Shown piece by piece: positions 33,180 to 45,185 of a DNA stretch of 64,000 nucleotides. Both the position numbers and the translations under genes were made by a program. The DNA comes from Cordilura impudica (lineage: Eukaryota > Arthropoda > Insecta > Diptera > Scathophagidae). Each line of letters starts with the position of its first letter. Within the stretch, counting starts at the first letter, position 1. The stretch is from positions 86,163,465-86,227,464 of the forward strand of contig OY821520.1 of NCBI GenBank assembly GCA_963682025.1, in the 5' to 3' direction. The notes beneath the pieces were generated by a model, which did no database searches, was not told the origin of the DNA, and saw nothing but the letters and a program-made list of their open reading frames with translations.

Positions 33180-33903
33180 ACGTGGAAAATATAAAATTCT
33201 AGGCATGTTTTAGTTCTCCTCTTAACTCTACTCTTTTATTGTTCATTGTTTGAATAATTTATTCCCAACAATTTTCATACATTCGATGAGATTGATTTAA
33301 CACGGCTTGTGGATGAGCTTGTCGTCATCTTCTGGTATGAACATCATTATTAATGATGACGTCTACATGACAATGCAATGAGAAAGAGAAATGAAAAAGG
33401 CAAATTTATGCTACAGTAGGCATTCGTGTAATGTGTGAGAAACAGAATTATTAGAGGCAAAATTTTTGAAAGAGACAACCGGAACAAAAGCTTGTTAAAT
33501 GGTTTAGTGCTTTATAACTCTATAGAAAAGAAGCTTGAAATTACAGACTATTACATATATATAGCTCATATATATGTCGTTCTATACCTTTTGGGTGTGC
33601 AACAATTTATTTATTTCATTCAAAAATCGTATATTCTAACCAGTGTCGAAAACACAGCATTTTTTGTGTATATATAGCAGTTTGCTGTTATCAGTGATAA
33701 TAATAATAATTTAAAATTAGAAGTCAGTTTTGCTATAAATATTATAAAATGTAAAATTATTTTTCAAATGAAATTCATATTGTTTGCCAAAAGCCATTGA
33801 AGTGAAATTTTATATATCTCTTTTCCTAATGTGAAGCTTATCCAGTTTCGCAGTTCACAGCCTTTCAATAAAAATTGACATATTTAAATTTATGTATATA
33901 TAT
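33180..33903. other. Upstream region of the glycine-rich gene
   Basis: No transposon was recognised. The segment holds ATTATTAATGATGACGTCTACATG-type sequence near 33348, including a TGACGTC site that matches a CRE/AP-1-like element about 210 bp upstream of the predicted start. The 80-codon frame 33435-33677 has no motif. Confidence 0.4.
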
Positions 33904-34250
33904 TAAAGTGGGTCAAATTGTAGGGGGCCGGAAAAAACTCAATGGTCTCATCGAAATCCTGGTACTATGAGCCATAACAAGTATATTTGCCCAAGGAACC
34001 ACACCTCTAAAATCATTTTCGTATATTTGTACCCATTTCGTATATGCTTACTCCACATAATTTTTTATGGGCACCCAACATAATTTTTTGTGAGGTACCC
34101 ATATACGACCTAAATCGATTTTTCATCGAAGTTGTGGAGGGTTCGAAAATGATTTTAGTGGTATGGTTCCTTGGGCAAATATACTTATTATGGCCCTTAG
34201 TACCAGAATCGCGATGAGACCATGGAGTAAAAATAATTGACCCATCCTTA
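33904..34250. mobile_element. FB3: foldback element
   Basis: The roughly 110-bp arms are inverted copies. The left arm (GTGGGTCAA, CAATGGTCTCATCG, TGCCCAAGGAACCACACC, CTAAAATCATTTTCG) is mirrored on the right, ending TTGACCCATCCTTA. TTTGCCCAAGGAACCAT and CTCTAAAA are shared with the FB2 arms, so FB2 and FB3 are related. Its right end touches the mariner at 34255. Confidence 0.78.
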
Positions 34251-34254
34251 TATA

Positions 34255-35553
34255 AAGGGTCCGCCATCTAACGTTTTTTTTTCAACTAGTGCTTATTTCG
34301 TGAATGGTAACACTTAGCTCATGTCTGATTTGATATATAATTAGTTTTATCCTTCCGCTGAACAAATATGGTTGTGTATACGCTTGAACAACGCTGGGAA
34401 ATATTGCGACATTACTTTGAAAATCATGGTAATGTTGCAGAATGTGTGCGAAAATTGCGTACGGATTTTGGAAGAAGAGAAGCACCGTCAGCTCCGTATG
34501 TTCGTTATATTGTGAAGTGAAAGAAACTGGCATCCTCATCGATAAACCAAAGCGTGAAAAGCCAAAAACAGTGCGTACACCCGAGAATATTGCTGCTGTG
34601 GCAGAAAGTGTGCGTGAAGCGCCATCAACATCAATACACCGTCGTTCTCAAGAATTGAACATTTCGGAGGCATCACTGAGACGAATTTTCCATAAAGACC
34701 TTGGTATGACGCAACACAAAGTCCAATTGGTTCAGGAGTTGCAGCCAACTGACCATCCAATGCGTTTTCGCTTCGCTAAGTGGGCTTGCGATCGACTTAC
34801 AGAAGATGCCGATTTTGCCAAAAAAAATCATCTTTTCAAATGAGGCTCATTTTGATCTTGACGGGTACGTAAACAAGCAAAATTGTCGCATTTGGGGCAC
34901 AGAAAACCCGCACGCATGCATTGAAAAGCCGATACACCCAAAACGAGTCACTGTTTGGTGCGGATTTTGGTCCAGAGGCATAATTGGGCCATTTTTCTTC
35001 GAAAATGAGCAAGGAGTGGCCGTTACAGTCAATGGCGATCGTTATCGGGCCATGTTGAACGAATTTTTGTTCACAAAAATTGAAGAGCAGGATATTGGCA
35101 ACATTTGGTTTCAACAGGACGGCGCTACATGCCACACAGCCGAAGCTACACTCGATGTTTTGCGCCCTGTTTTTGAAGATCGCATTATCAGCCGCAGAGC
35201 TGATGTCGTTTGGCCACCTCGGAGCTGCGATTTGACACCGTTGGACTATTATTTGTGAGGTGCCCTCAAAGATAAGTGTTACGCCAACACGCCAGAGACA
35301 ATTGATGCTTTAAAGGACAATATTCGTGAAGCCATTGGTGAAATTCAGCTGCACGCAATCGATAATGTGCTTAAAAATTGGACCGATCGTGTAGGCTACT
35401 GCATGGCCAGCCGAGGCAGCCATTTGAATAAAATTATCTTTCATTACTAACTGGAAGGATTGTACTTTCAAATAAAAAAAGAAATTTGAGATAATATTCA
35501 GCTGTGTTTTTTATAGCATTTTCAAAAAAAAAAGTTATTTGGCAGACCCTTTA
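34255..35553 (+). mobile_element. mariner-like element P4, nearly full length
   Basis: It is bounded by AAGGGTCCGCCA and TGGCAGACCCTT with TA duplications. It is the same family as P3 and longer. The transposase frame starts at MVVYTLEQRW (34370). A four-base deletion near 34516 shifts the frame, and an extra A in the A run near 34820 shifts it again. It then reads SNEAHFDLDGYVNKQN (first catalytic D to N), HPKRVTVWCGFWSRGIIGP, VTVNGDRYRAML, IWFQQDGATCHTA (second D present), RRADVVWPPRSCDLTPLDYYL (third D present) and a TGA where the family has Trp. Encoded length would be about 345 residues. It is dead in cis. Confidence 0.9.
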
Positions 35554-35559
35554 TATGTT

Positions 35560-36575
35560 AAGGTGACAGCGGTTTGTATAAAAAAAATTTTTGGTCGAAT
35601 ATTGAGGCGTGCGAATTTTATTCTGACACTGGATCTAAAACTTTAGTGAGCAAAATTTGAGTTAAATTTGACAATGCTTTCTGGACACATACTGAATTCA
35701 AAGATCAAATATGCATTTCTATGTAAAAATTATCAAAAAAAATAAATTTTTAACAAAAATTTAAATATTAATAATTGCGTTTCAATTAAATTAATTAATA
35801 AAACGTAATGTAGAGTAAATTATCTTTCTAGTGAAATGACAAAATCTATTATCGGTTGAAAAGCAGCCAAGTTACATCAAGTTCCCCAGACAATAAATGA
35901 GCCGCAGCCTACTTGATTTAGAGAATCGAGCTGACATTTTTAAACACATTGAAATAATTTGCAACAACAAAATTTTTTCATTATCCTAATCCATAATGAT
36001 CTTATGTAAAGTAATTTGCTTCTCGTCTATTGTTATGCCGTTGCTATCAAAACGGTACGTATTTTTTAGCACTAGTTCAAAATCTCCAATTTTACTTTTT
36101 CGAAAATTTTGTTCAAGGAATTAACCGACATCAACGATTGGACTTTAAGGTGTTATTAACAAAATAAATGTGATTAAAAATGCCAAATACTGTTGGTATC
36201 CTGTTCACAATTTGGCGACGGCATCGTTTTAATTCACAGCGAATTTGAAGAAAAATTTGATTTTTCATAAGTTTTCAACTTTTTGTTGTTTTCATATTTC
36301 AAATATCTTTTATCAAAATATTATACTACTTCATATAAGTTCTCAATCTTGTAAATTAAGATTAAATTCAAACACTATAGACTGTCCCTCTTTTAGGTCA
36401 AAAGTCAAATTTAAGGAGATTTAAATTTCTTTAAAACAAAATATCGAAATAATATATGTTTGTGGAAGGATGTCGATAAAACTTCTTGACAATATTTTAA
36501 TCATTGTAAAATCTGTAACTGAAATTGACTCTTTATAAGCTTTCTTCATCAGAATTTTTTTCAAATAAAACAAAT
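35560..36575 (+). repeat. Family B, copy 3
   Basis: It starts TTAAGGTGACAGCGGTTTGT immediately after the TA flank of mariner P4. It contains TTTTTGGTCGAATATTGAGG, GACACTGGATCTAAAAC, TCTATTATCGGTTGAAAA, CAAAACGGTACGTATTTTTT and GACTGTCCCTCTTTTAGG, and ends at CTTCATCAGAATTTTT. It is full length at the start but the MSKRYV-type frame is interrupted. Confidence 0.72.
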
Positions 36576-36857
36576 TTAATGTATGTTCTTTGTGTAATCT
36601 GAATGAAGAAGTAACAATTTTGTACTTTATGGGAAGGAGCCCTTTCCTGGTATACGTAGAAGATTTCGTAGGAAATTTATGATTTATGATGGGGAAAGAG
36701 AGAAAAACCAAAATTCACTTTATCTTTTTTTGTAAAGAATGCCGGTTGGCGGTTAAAAAACGAAGCCGAAAATATATTTGTTATTATAAATACTATATGG
36801 AGTGAAATTTCCGTGGCCTCACCATGAAAAACCAGCTTTTTGGATTTGAAATCAATT
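36576..36857. other. A+T-rich spacer
   Basis: No supported feature. Confidence 0.35.
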
Positions 36858-37556
36858 TTATACTGCAACGTTATCTCCATTAAGTGAAATGCACTTCTTC
36901 CAACGATCCTCTAACATCTTAATATCCTTGAAAAAACACAATATGTCAAACTCTTGAAAATAGGCTTTCTTTTCTGATATGAATTCTTCCTTTGTTGAAA
37001 ATCTCTTTTAGTGGCGCCAACTTTTTTAATTTTTTGAACAAATAACAATTGTTGCGGGCCAGATCTGGGGAAGCAATTCATAAAGTAAGGACTTCAATTT
37101 TCCTGAAGCGAAAGCAGATGAATGCGTCGGTGCATTCTAGTGACGGAACAAAATATTTTTCTTATTTAAAAGGGGTCGTTTTTTTTTCTCAATTTCTTCA
37201 TACAATCTGTCCAATAAGTACTTGGCACTTATTGTTTTTCCTTAATCCAAGTAATCAATAAATATTATACACGAACACCCCAAGAAACACCGACCATTAC
37301 CTCTTCAGCCGATTTTTTGAGCCTTTGGCCGCTTTGGTCGGCTTTCGCACGCTTGTAGTCACTCCGCATACTGTCTGTTGTACTCCGGTGTATAATAATG
37401 AATCCACGTCTCATCTATTGTTATAAATCGAAGCAAAAATTCATTTGAAATTACTTGAAACATTTCCAAAGCATACTTTGGATCATGAACACGTTTCGGT
37501 TTTTGTTCAGCTGCTAAAAATCGCGGCAGCCATTGAGCGGAAAGCTTTTTCATATT
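36858..37556 (-). pseudogene. mauritiana-type mariner transposase relic, 5' end removed by HINE-A
   Basis: On the minus strand it reads MKKLSAQWLPRFLAAEQK, LEMFQV, FLLRFITIDETWIHYYTPE (first catalytic D, 37420 region), IFIDYLD-GKTISAKYLLDRLYEEIEKK, LARNNCYLFKKLKKLA and ends LEDRWKKCISLNGDNVAV-stop. Frameshifts and stops lie between the blocks and the second and third aspartates are lost. The N-terminal DNA-binding part is absent because a HINE-A begins at 37559. Confidence 0.82.
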
Positions 37557-37558
37557 TT

Positions 37559-38322
37559 AACAAGTAGGAAAATTATAGTCGGTCTAGACCGACTATGCGA
37601 TACCCTATACCATGCGTTTAGAGACCCTATCTCTCAGGCCCAACTAACTGGATATAGAAAATAAGAATAAACCAAATTTGAGTGGGATTTTTATAAATTT
37701 TTTTGGCTGCAGATATGAAAAAGCTCATATCGGATGCTATATCTATATGGGGACTAGGCCTTAAAATGGGCCGATCCTGACCATGTTTGGGAAAGTCTCT
37801 TATATTTTGCAAAAATATATACAAACAAAATTTGAAAAGAATCCGTGCAATATTTTAGTTTTTTGATAGATTTAAGTGAAGATCGGGAAGCAGCTCTATA
37901 TGGGGCCTATGACTAAGAGTTGTCCCATAGGGATCATTTTTGAACTACTTATTAATGGATGTAATAAACACATACAAACCCAATTTGACTAAGATTTATA
38001 TGATAATTTGGATCTTATGGCAATTTATGATGATTTCATAGGGGTCATTTGTATGGGGGCTAGGTCTGAACATGGACCGATTCTCACCAATTTCAACAGC
38101 GTTCATCCCATGGCCGATAAAAGCTTACTTACCAAATTTCGTCAAAATATATTCATATTTGCGACCTGCAGTTTGATTACAAGCTTTACATGGACACACA
38201 GACGGACGGACGGACGGACGGACATCGTTAAATCGATTCAGATAGTGATTCTGATTCGATCGGTATAATTAAAGATGGGTCTAGTCATTAAACCCAAACC
38301 ACATAGTGGTATAGGGTATAAA
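37559..38322 (-). mobile_element. HINE-A, left arm of an inverted pair
   Basis: It is nearly complete. The palindrome (GGTCTAGACCGACTATGCG) is at the left and TATACCCTATACCAC ends at the right. A small deletion removes about 45 bp between ATTAAAGATGGGTCTAG and TCATTAAACCC. It faces the copy at 38345. Confidence 0.92.
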
Positions 38323-38344
38323 AATAATAAATTATTGCTTTATA

Positions 38345-39144
38345 TTTATACCCTATACCACTATGTGGTTTGGGTATAATGACTTTGTGTTGCTGTTTGT
38401 AACAACCAAAAATATTTGACCTACACCCATCTTTAATTATACCGATCGAATCAGAATCACTATCTGATTCGATTTAACGATGTCCGTCCGTCCGTCCGTC
38501 TGTGTGTCCATGTAAAGCTTGTAATCAAACTGCAGGTCGCAAATATGAATATATTTTGATGAAATTTGGCATTTAATCTTTTGTCTGTCATGGGATGAAC
38601 GGCATTGAAATTCGTGAGAATCGGTCCATGTTCAGATCTAGCCTCCATACAAATGACCCCTATGAAATGAACATATATTGCGATAAGGTCCAAATTATCA
38701 TACAAATCTTAGCCAAATTGGGATTGTATGTATATATTACGTCCATTAATCAGTAGTCCAAAAATTATCCCCATTGGACAACTCTTAGTCATAGGCCCCA
38801 TATAGAGCTGCTTCCCGATCTTCACTTAAATCTATCAAAAAACAAAAATATTGCACTGATTCTTCTCAAATTTTGTTTGTATATATATTTGCAAAATACA
38901 AGAGACTTTATCAAAAATGGCCAGGATCGGTCCATTTTTGGGCCTAGTCCACATATAGATATAGCATCCGATATAAACTTTTTCATATCTGCAGCCGAAA
39001 AAATTAATAAAAATCCCACTCAAATTTGATTTATGCTTATTTTCTATATCCAGTTAGTTGGGCCTTAGAGATAGGGTCTCTAAACGCATGGTATAGGGTA
39101 TCGTATAGTCGGTCTAGACCGACTACAATTTTCTTACTTGTTTT
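38345..39144 (+). mobile_element. HINE-A, right arm of an inverted pair
   Basis: It is complete from TTTATACCCTATACCAC to the palindrome (arms TATAGTCGGTCT and AGACCGACTACA) and CTTACTTGTTTT. It lies about 22 bp from the opposite-strand copy, so 37559-39144 can fold into a hairpin of roughly 770 bp. Confidence 0.92.
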
Positions 39145-40204
39145 ATCTTAAAATTGTCTTTTTTTTTAGCTGAACAAATTATTTTTGGTAGCCCTTAAAT
39201 TCTTTTTTTCAAAAACTTTTATTCAATGTTAAAAAATTTTAATACTTTAATATATATTAGTCGTATTTTTAAATCACTATTTCGATAAATTCAAAAGAAA
39301 TTTTAAAAATTGATAAAAAAAAAGACTTTTTCTTCACAAGTCTATTAATTTGTCAACACTGGTTCTAACTGAAGTGGCTATAATTAATTTTGAGCGTGTT
39401 ATTACTTTGGAAAATCCATTCAATATCATTGCGACTCATCTTTGTGTTTTAACATTTAATGTTGTTGTTATTTTTTGATGTATTAAATTTTTGTTTTGTT
39501 TTTAACTACAACTGAAAAAGCTTTTTTGGATTTATTGTTTGATTCACAACTACTCTTTGCACTAACGACATATGTTTTAAGCAATTAAAAATCAATGAAA
39601 TAATTAAACCTTTTGGAAATTCTATAATTTTTTTGAAGTAAATCCCCAAATTGCCGGTTATTAAATTATCTCATCGTTTTGATGAGAAATTTAAAATTGT
39701 ATAACAACTTAATTTGTTAACATATTTTAGAATTTTATATTGGCTATAAAAAAACCCAATTTACAAATATTGTTTATCATTCCTACGCATTTTTTATGAT
39801 TAAATTCTCTATTGTTTAAAATTCTGACAGCTGCTTATTTATTCCTACAGCTTATGTTGGATACGCATAAAGTGTTTTAACTTTACTATTTTTTTTTATC
39901 AGAAGGTTGAAACTTTACCGTGTAAGACCGGCTTTACATTCATATATTTTAAAAGAGAATCATTTAACCTCAACTGATATCACGTCGTCTGTAAAATGTG
40001 GTCATAAATTAAAGCACATTTGGTATTCTGTGAATCAATGTTCCATAAAATTTAAACAAAACTTCGATTAACTTGAAATAGCATTCTTAAAATCTCTTAT
40101 ATAGCAATACCATTCAAATTGTACAGCACAGATGCAAAAAGGTATTTGTTTGACAAAAAGGACCGTTTCATGAAAATATAATCTATTTATTTTTACTAAA
40201 AGTA
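39145..40204. other. A+T-rich sequence, no gene recognised
   Basis: Nothing could be supported. The mariner relic interrupted at 37556 does not resume here. Confidence 0.45.
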
Positions 40205-41635
40205 CTAGTATGCCCCGTCGCGCTTCGCTACGACACGTGAGACTTATTGTCATGTTTTATTTCATAACCAATTTTCCTACGAAGTTTATATTGTGCAATT
40301 AAAATATTTTATTTAATTTATTTTGTCCCTTTCAGACTTAGCTGTATCGATTGTGAGATCTGGTTTAATGCGCTAAAAATAAAAATAATTAAATTATTTC
40401 AGATTTTTTTTTACCGGTGTTCAGTGATTGTGAGTTCTCTTGCGTGCTCTTTACACAAAAGAGAATTAAAAAAGAAGATAGACTTTGCTAAAAAGATTTT
40501 TTGTATTGATGGCTTTACAATGACCACAATCGTTTTACTACTCAGGTCTGAAAGGGTAATATTTTTTTAATTTCAATGCTTGCTGATATATATACAATAT
40601 TTTTTCTTTTTTCATTCGGTGCAACAATATTCAAATTTCTTGGCGACCTACTCTGGAGCAAGGTCACATAGCTGCCCATGAGAATAACATGCATTTTTCA
40701 AATTAAACATCTAACGATTGGCCTTGAATTTAGAATATCATTTTAGTGATTTTTGATTTTCCACATTCTTAATTTTTAAGATTTTTGTTAATTTGTGTAT
40801 TTTTAAATTCAGCGATTCTGCCCATATTTTCCACTAATTACATTGATAACTAATGTACTTGTCAAAAGTTTGAAGACTGTCGCTTTCGCAGTACATCATA
40901 TTTTTTTTTATAGGAGGTGCCACGCCCACTAATACCATCCCGCCCAATTTTTATCGGACTACTCACATTAACATCTGATGAAATCGTGAAAAGTGTGAAG
41001 GCTTTCCCTTTTATAGTGCACCAGTTATATGATGTTACATATTTAATTTGTATGGGCGGTGTCACGCCCACTGCTCCGATCACGCCCATTTTTTGTTTCA
41101 CTAATCACATGAATAACATATGGGCTCACGCAAAGTCGCAAGACTCTCACTGTTACAGTACTCCAGATATATGACATTTTATAATTACTTTGTTTGGGAA
41201 GTGCCACGCCCCTTTATCCGATACCGCTCGTTTTTTGTCCGACTACTCCCTTTAAAAATTAATTATCTCTGATAAATTTCTAAAGCGGTCCCTGTTGTAG
41301 TACTCGATATATATAATATTTAATTATTACTTTGTATGGGAGGTACCATGCCCACTTATCCGATCCCGCCCATTTTCGGCATGGCTACCAAAATAATTAA
41401 TAGGTGATGCCACACAAATTTCCAAGGCTATATCTGTGACAGTACTCAATATATATGATATGAATAGTTCACTTTATATGGGAGGTGCCACGCCCATTAA
41501 AAATATCAAAAAAATTTATAGACTCTGTCCATCCTTAAGGACCATTATAAATATTAGAATCAAAATTTTTATAATCAGATGAGTAGTTATGGAGATTACC
41601 TCCTACCTACAACCTCTTTATTATATTAGTATGGA
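40205..41635 (-). mobile_element. Helitron G copy 2 with five ~142-bp tandem monomers
   Basis: On the minus strand it starts TCCATACTAATATAATAAAG (TC start typical of Helitrons). It runs through TAGGAGGTAATCTCC and TATAATGGTCC, then five GGGCGTGGCACCTCCCATA-like boxes spaced 138-145 bp apart (boxes near 41485, 41340, 41200, 41055, 40915). It ends in a hairpin CGTAGCG-AAG-CGCGACG, then GGGGCATACTAG with T following. No coding capacity. This is the cleanest of three copies and shows both ends. Confidence 0.8.
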
Positions 41636-41764
41636 ACTCGAAAAAGATAAAATTTTGCACATTGTCAGAAAATGGACCTTAAAGAGCGGAACCTTTCAGC
41701 AGAAGTCGAAAGGTTTTTTATTATAGTTGTTTGATAAATATTTTAAATTAAGGCAAAAATTAAA

Positions 41765-42080
41765 CCAGTGCTAAAAAAAAAGTTGAATGAACGTGAGCGC
41801 CGACTTATTTTGAATATAGCAAACAAAGCTGTACCCAACTTTCCAAACAAAGTATGTAGATTGACCATTTGGAATGTTCTTAACTCACACAAACATACTC
41901 ACAGGTAAACAACGGAGAAAATTCCTTGTCTTTGGAAACGACATATTAATGCACGGTTCGAATTTCTCAAAAATAATATGAGTAAAAATTGGTCAAATGT
42001 AAGTTGTTTAATGTTGGGTTAAAGAATAATTACGTTATGTGCTTTCTTTTCAAAGATAATATTGTCTGCCATGCACCAAA
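41765..42080 (+). pseudogene. Tc1-like transposase fragment
   Basis: KLNERERRLILNIANKA, VCRLTIWNVLNSHKHTHR, KIPCLWKRHINARFEFLKNNM and FNVGLKNNYV follow the N-terminal and early catalytic region of Tc1-type transposases. The SDES box carrying the first aspartate is disrupted. The rest is missing. It is followed by about 90 bp shared with the SINE candidate tail at 13340. Confidence 0.65.
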
Positions 42081-42225
42081 GAAACAAAATCGAAATTTGC
42101 ATATTAATTATAGTATTAATAGCAATATGTCTGAAAAAATTACGTCAATTCTAACAAACGCAAAAATTTAATTTTGATAGTCCTGACGGGAATTGTAGTT
42201 AATGGCGTGACCTTGCGTGGTGGCT

Positions 42226-43570
42226 AAAGCTGCAAAACTATCGATGGTACTATCAAGAGTATCGATCGTTTGATCTTGAACGTACTATCGGTAGTTTCCT
42301 TTTGATAGCGGTACTATTGCAAAAAACGTCACCTACAAATGGAACTTCCACTAGCTGAATAATTAATCATATGAGTTGTGACTTTGTGTTTCGCTTGTGG
42401 CTACAAATCATCGGTCAATAACAAAAAAATATAAATATTTTAACTAATGCCCTTTCTAATTTAAAATTAGGCGGATTGTATTGGAGATTACGCAAATTAT
42501 GGAAAAATATCTGAAATGATAATCAGTAAAACTGGATCCATACTTTCGGTGAGAAGGAAATGTTTAAAATCTGAAAACGTAGACTATATTTTATATGTAT
42601 TATTATCAATAACTGATCTCAGTGAATTCGTTTTCTAGTTTGTTTTTTATTCACTTTTTTTTATTCATATGTTTGTATGTATGTTCGTTAAAAAATTATT
42701 TTATTTTCTATAATATAAAATTAAAATAAAGAAAAGGAAATTGTAGTAGGCCAGATCCAAAAATTCTCACTAAATTTGGTGGTACGTTTCCAACAAGCGA
42801 GGGGTACAGAAAAAAAGCAAATGCCAAATGTGAGAGATATTGGTGTATAATTATTACGTAGAGATAGGTTTTTGTATATGAGAACCAGGTTTAAACTTGC
42901 TCCAACCATAGTAAGATTTGGAGAGGTTGCTTAAGGGAAGCAAACTCACAAACGAAATTTTAGTGAAATATTTTTTATTTTGAAGCTTTAAGACAGAATT
43001 ATGTGAATATCGAGAGAGCCTGTGTCCAAAAGTGATCGGATATGCTTCATATTTGGAGCTCTAATATTTGGCCATAACGAACATAAGTGCACCTAATATT
43101 AGCTAGATATATATAAGACTTTGTGGATTTAAGGATCATTTAAGCTTCCTTCAAAGGTGTCATTTGTGTGGGAGCTAGGTCTTAACTTGAACCGCTTCTC
43201 ACCAATTTCAAGTTCGTACCTTAGACTACTATGGCTTAACTGTCAATTTTAATAAAAAAAAAAATTTAGAATAGTGACCTGTACTTTGATTACAAAATTT
43301 ACGTGGACAGACGGACGGACGGACAGCGCTAAATTGTGTCACTTACTCGGGGCGGTCGGTATAATAAAATGTAGGTCTAGCTCAATTATTTCTGGTTGCT
43401 ATAAACATCAGCACAAACTCATTATACCCTGTTCCAGAAAGTGGTAAATGGTATAAAAACTTACAGTTCTTTAAAATAACCGATACTAACGATAGTGTCG
43501 ATAGTTTTACCACGAACTATTGAAAATATCAAATGGGGCGACTATCGTTATTTTTTTAGCTCTAGTGGTA
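42226..43570. mobile_element. Foldback K with CTATCGAT-rich ends
   Basis: The left end AAAACTATCGATGGTACTATC, then AGTATCGATCG, is mirrored at 43466-43505 (CCGATACTAACGATAGTGTCGATAGTTTT on the plus strand, given here in pieces: CCGATACTAACGATAG and TGTCGATAGTTTT). Further CTATCG motifs lie just inside and outside. A diverged HINE-A occupies the right part of the interior. The identity of the element is uncertain. Confidence 0.45.
43010..43457 (-). mobile_element. HINE-A, old diverged copy
   Basis: TCATTTGTGTGGGAGCTAGG, CTCACCAATTTCAA, a short GGACAGACGGACGGACGGAC run, CATCAGCACAAACTCATTAT and the GTGGTAAATGGTATAAAA end are recognisable. The left boundary is uncertain. Confidence 0.7.
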
Positions 43571-44949
43571 GTTCTTTTATGATTAGGGGAGCGTTTAATG
43601 AAGAGTGTTGTCTGGAGTTCCAAGTCGTGTCAACCAATATGAACAGTGGTAAATATTTTGAATTACTTCCATGCTCTTTGTTGTTTTTTTTTACATGTAA
43701 ATACAGAAAAAAAATATTTTTTAGTCAGACAATGCAGTCTGTCATGCAAGTAAATTCACAAAACCATTGTTAACCTCAAATGCTGACGATGGTATGGAAA
43801 GGCCTGCTTGCCCCGAAGAAAACAAATCAGGAATTATTCACTTGATCAAGGTGTTATGAACAAATTAATATGTTTTTGTAAAACTTTCATATTTGATTGC
43901 ACTAAAGCAAAAGGTTTTATTGCAAGTTATTAAATTGATGTTATTTTTAATGTAAGTCCAACATAGAGATGATAATTAGTGCATGCATATTTCAAATCTT
44001 ATAGCACATTGATTCACAGATTACCAAATATGCTATTATTTATGAACGCACTGTACGTGTTTTTATATTAATTGAACATTTTTAATTTTATTTTGCTTTT
44101 AAACTTTTATATTATTACGAATTCTTTAATGTGAATTCGAGTAGAAAACATTTTAGGACTCTTCATGTTTTTTTGCAATGTTTGTTCATAATATGAGTGT
44201 TTAAATAACTCCTTGCTCTATTTTGTTAAGGATTCGAAAAATGCTATAACAGATTTTTCTTTATTTTTCCTATAAAAATTTAAGCAGCCCTTAAAAAATT
44301 TTCAGCTGGCCAATGTGGAAATTTATTTTTTTGTCATTTCTTTTAAATCTATCTCTCTCAGATTTGCTCAGATGTTTCACCACTTCCCATTCTATTCAAT
44401 ATACAAAATGCTCTTAATAACCTCTTTCAATACTTCGTTTAATGGAAAATTAATGTATAGTAAACGAAGGAATATTACAAGTTATATTTTTTTCTAGAAA
44501 AGCTTATACTACCACAAGAAATTTATCTTTAAACGGTCTTGATATTCCTGGTCGAAGAAAGCTAAATATTTCGGTACTTTTCCCAACCAATGTTTAATAT
44601 TTAATTAACATCCCAATTATACAATTAAAAAATTTTAATATTGCTATTAAACTGTTATGTCCGCTAATAAATATAGAATCTAGCCTCAATACTTTTTCTT
44701 GTCAATTCTCATTTAAATAATGATTACATTTCAAATGTGTATGAAGCTTAAGTCGAAAAATGTTATCTCAATTTTTAATTGTGCGGTATCTCAGAACTAA
44801 ACATCGTTTTATAACTACGAATTTTCCATCTCCGCTAAATTTCATTATTATTTATTTACGTATTCATAATTTGAAAACTTTTGTAATAGATGTGAGCTAT
44901 ATTAACTATCTCTCTTTAATATTATATTTAATGTTTTATAAGAAATGAT
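43571..44949. other. A+T-rich sequence, no gene recognised
   Basis: Nothing could be supported over 1.4 kb. The frames of 60-92 codons carry no motif. Confidence 0.45.
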
Positions 44950-45185
44950 ATTTAAAAAAAAGACTTTTTGAGATTTTTGACCTCGGCCCCATAGAACAAA
45001 AAAATCCGATATCAACTTTTTCGTATCTAATACAAGACCAAAATTAAAAAAATGCCACTTAAACTTGGTATACCTATATTCTATATATCCCATTATGATC
45101 TCAGCAATGTTGGATTTAAGTCCATTTGTCGAAACTCACGGTACAGGGTATCGTAGAGTCCAGCTAAACGTATTATAATTTCCTT
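44950..45185 (+). mobile_element. HINE-A 3' fragment
   Basis: It keeps TTTTTGACCTCGGCCCCATA, ATCCGATATCAACTTTTTCG and the CGGTACAGGGTATCGTAGAG 3' region. The palindrome is mutated. Confidence 0.65.
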
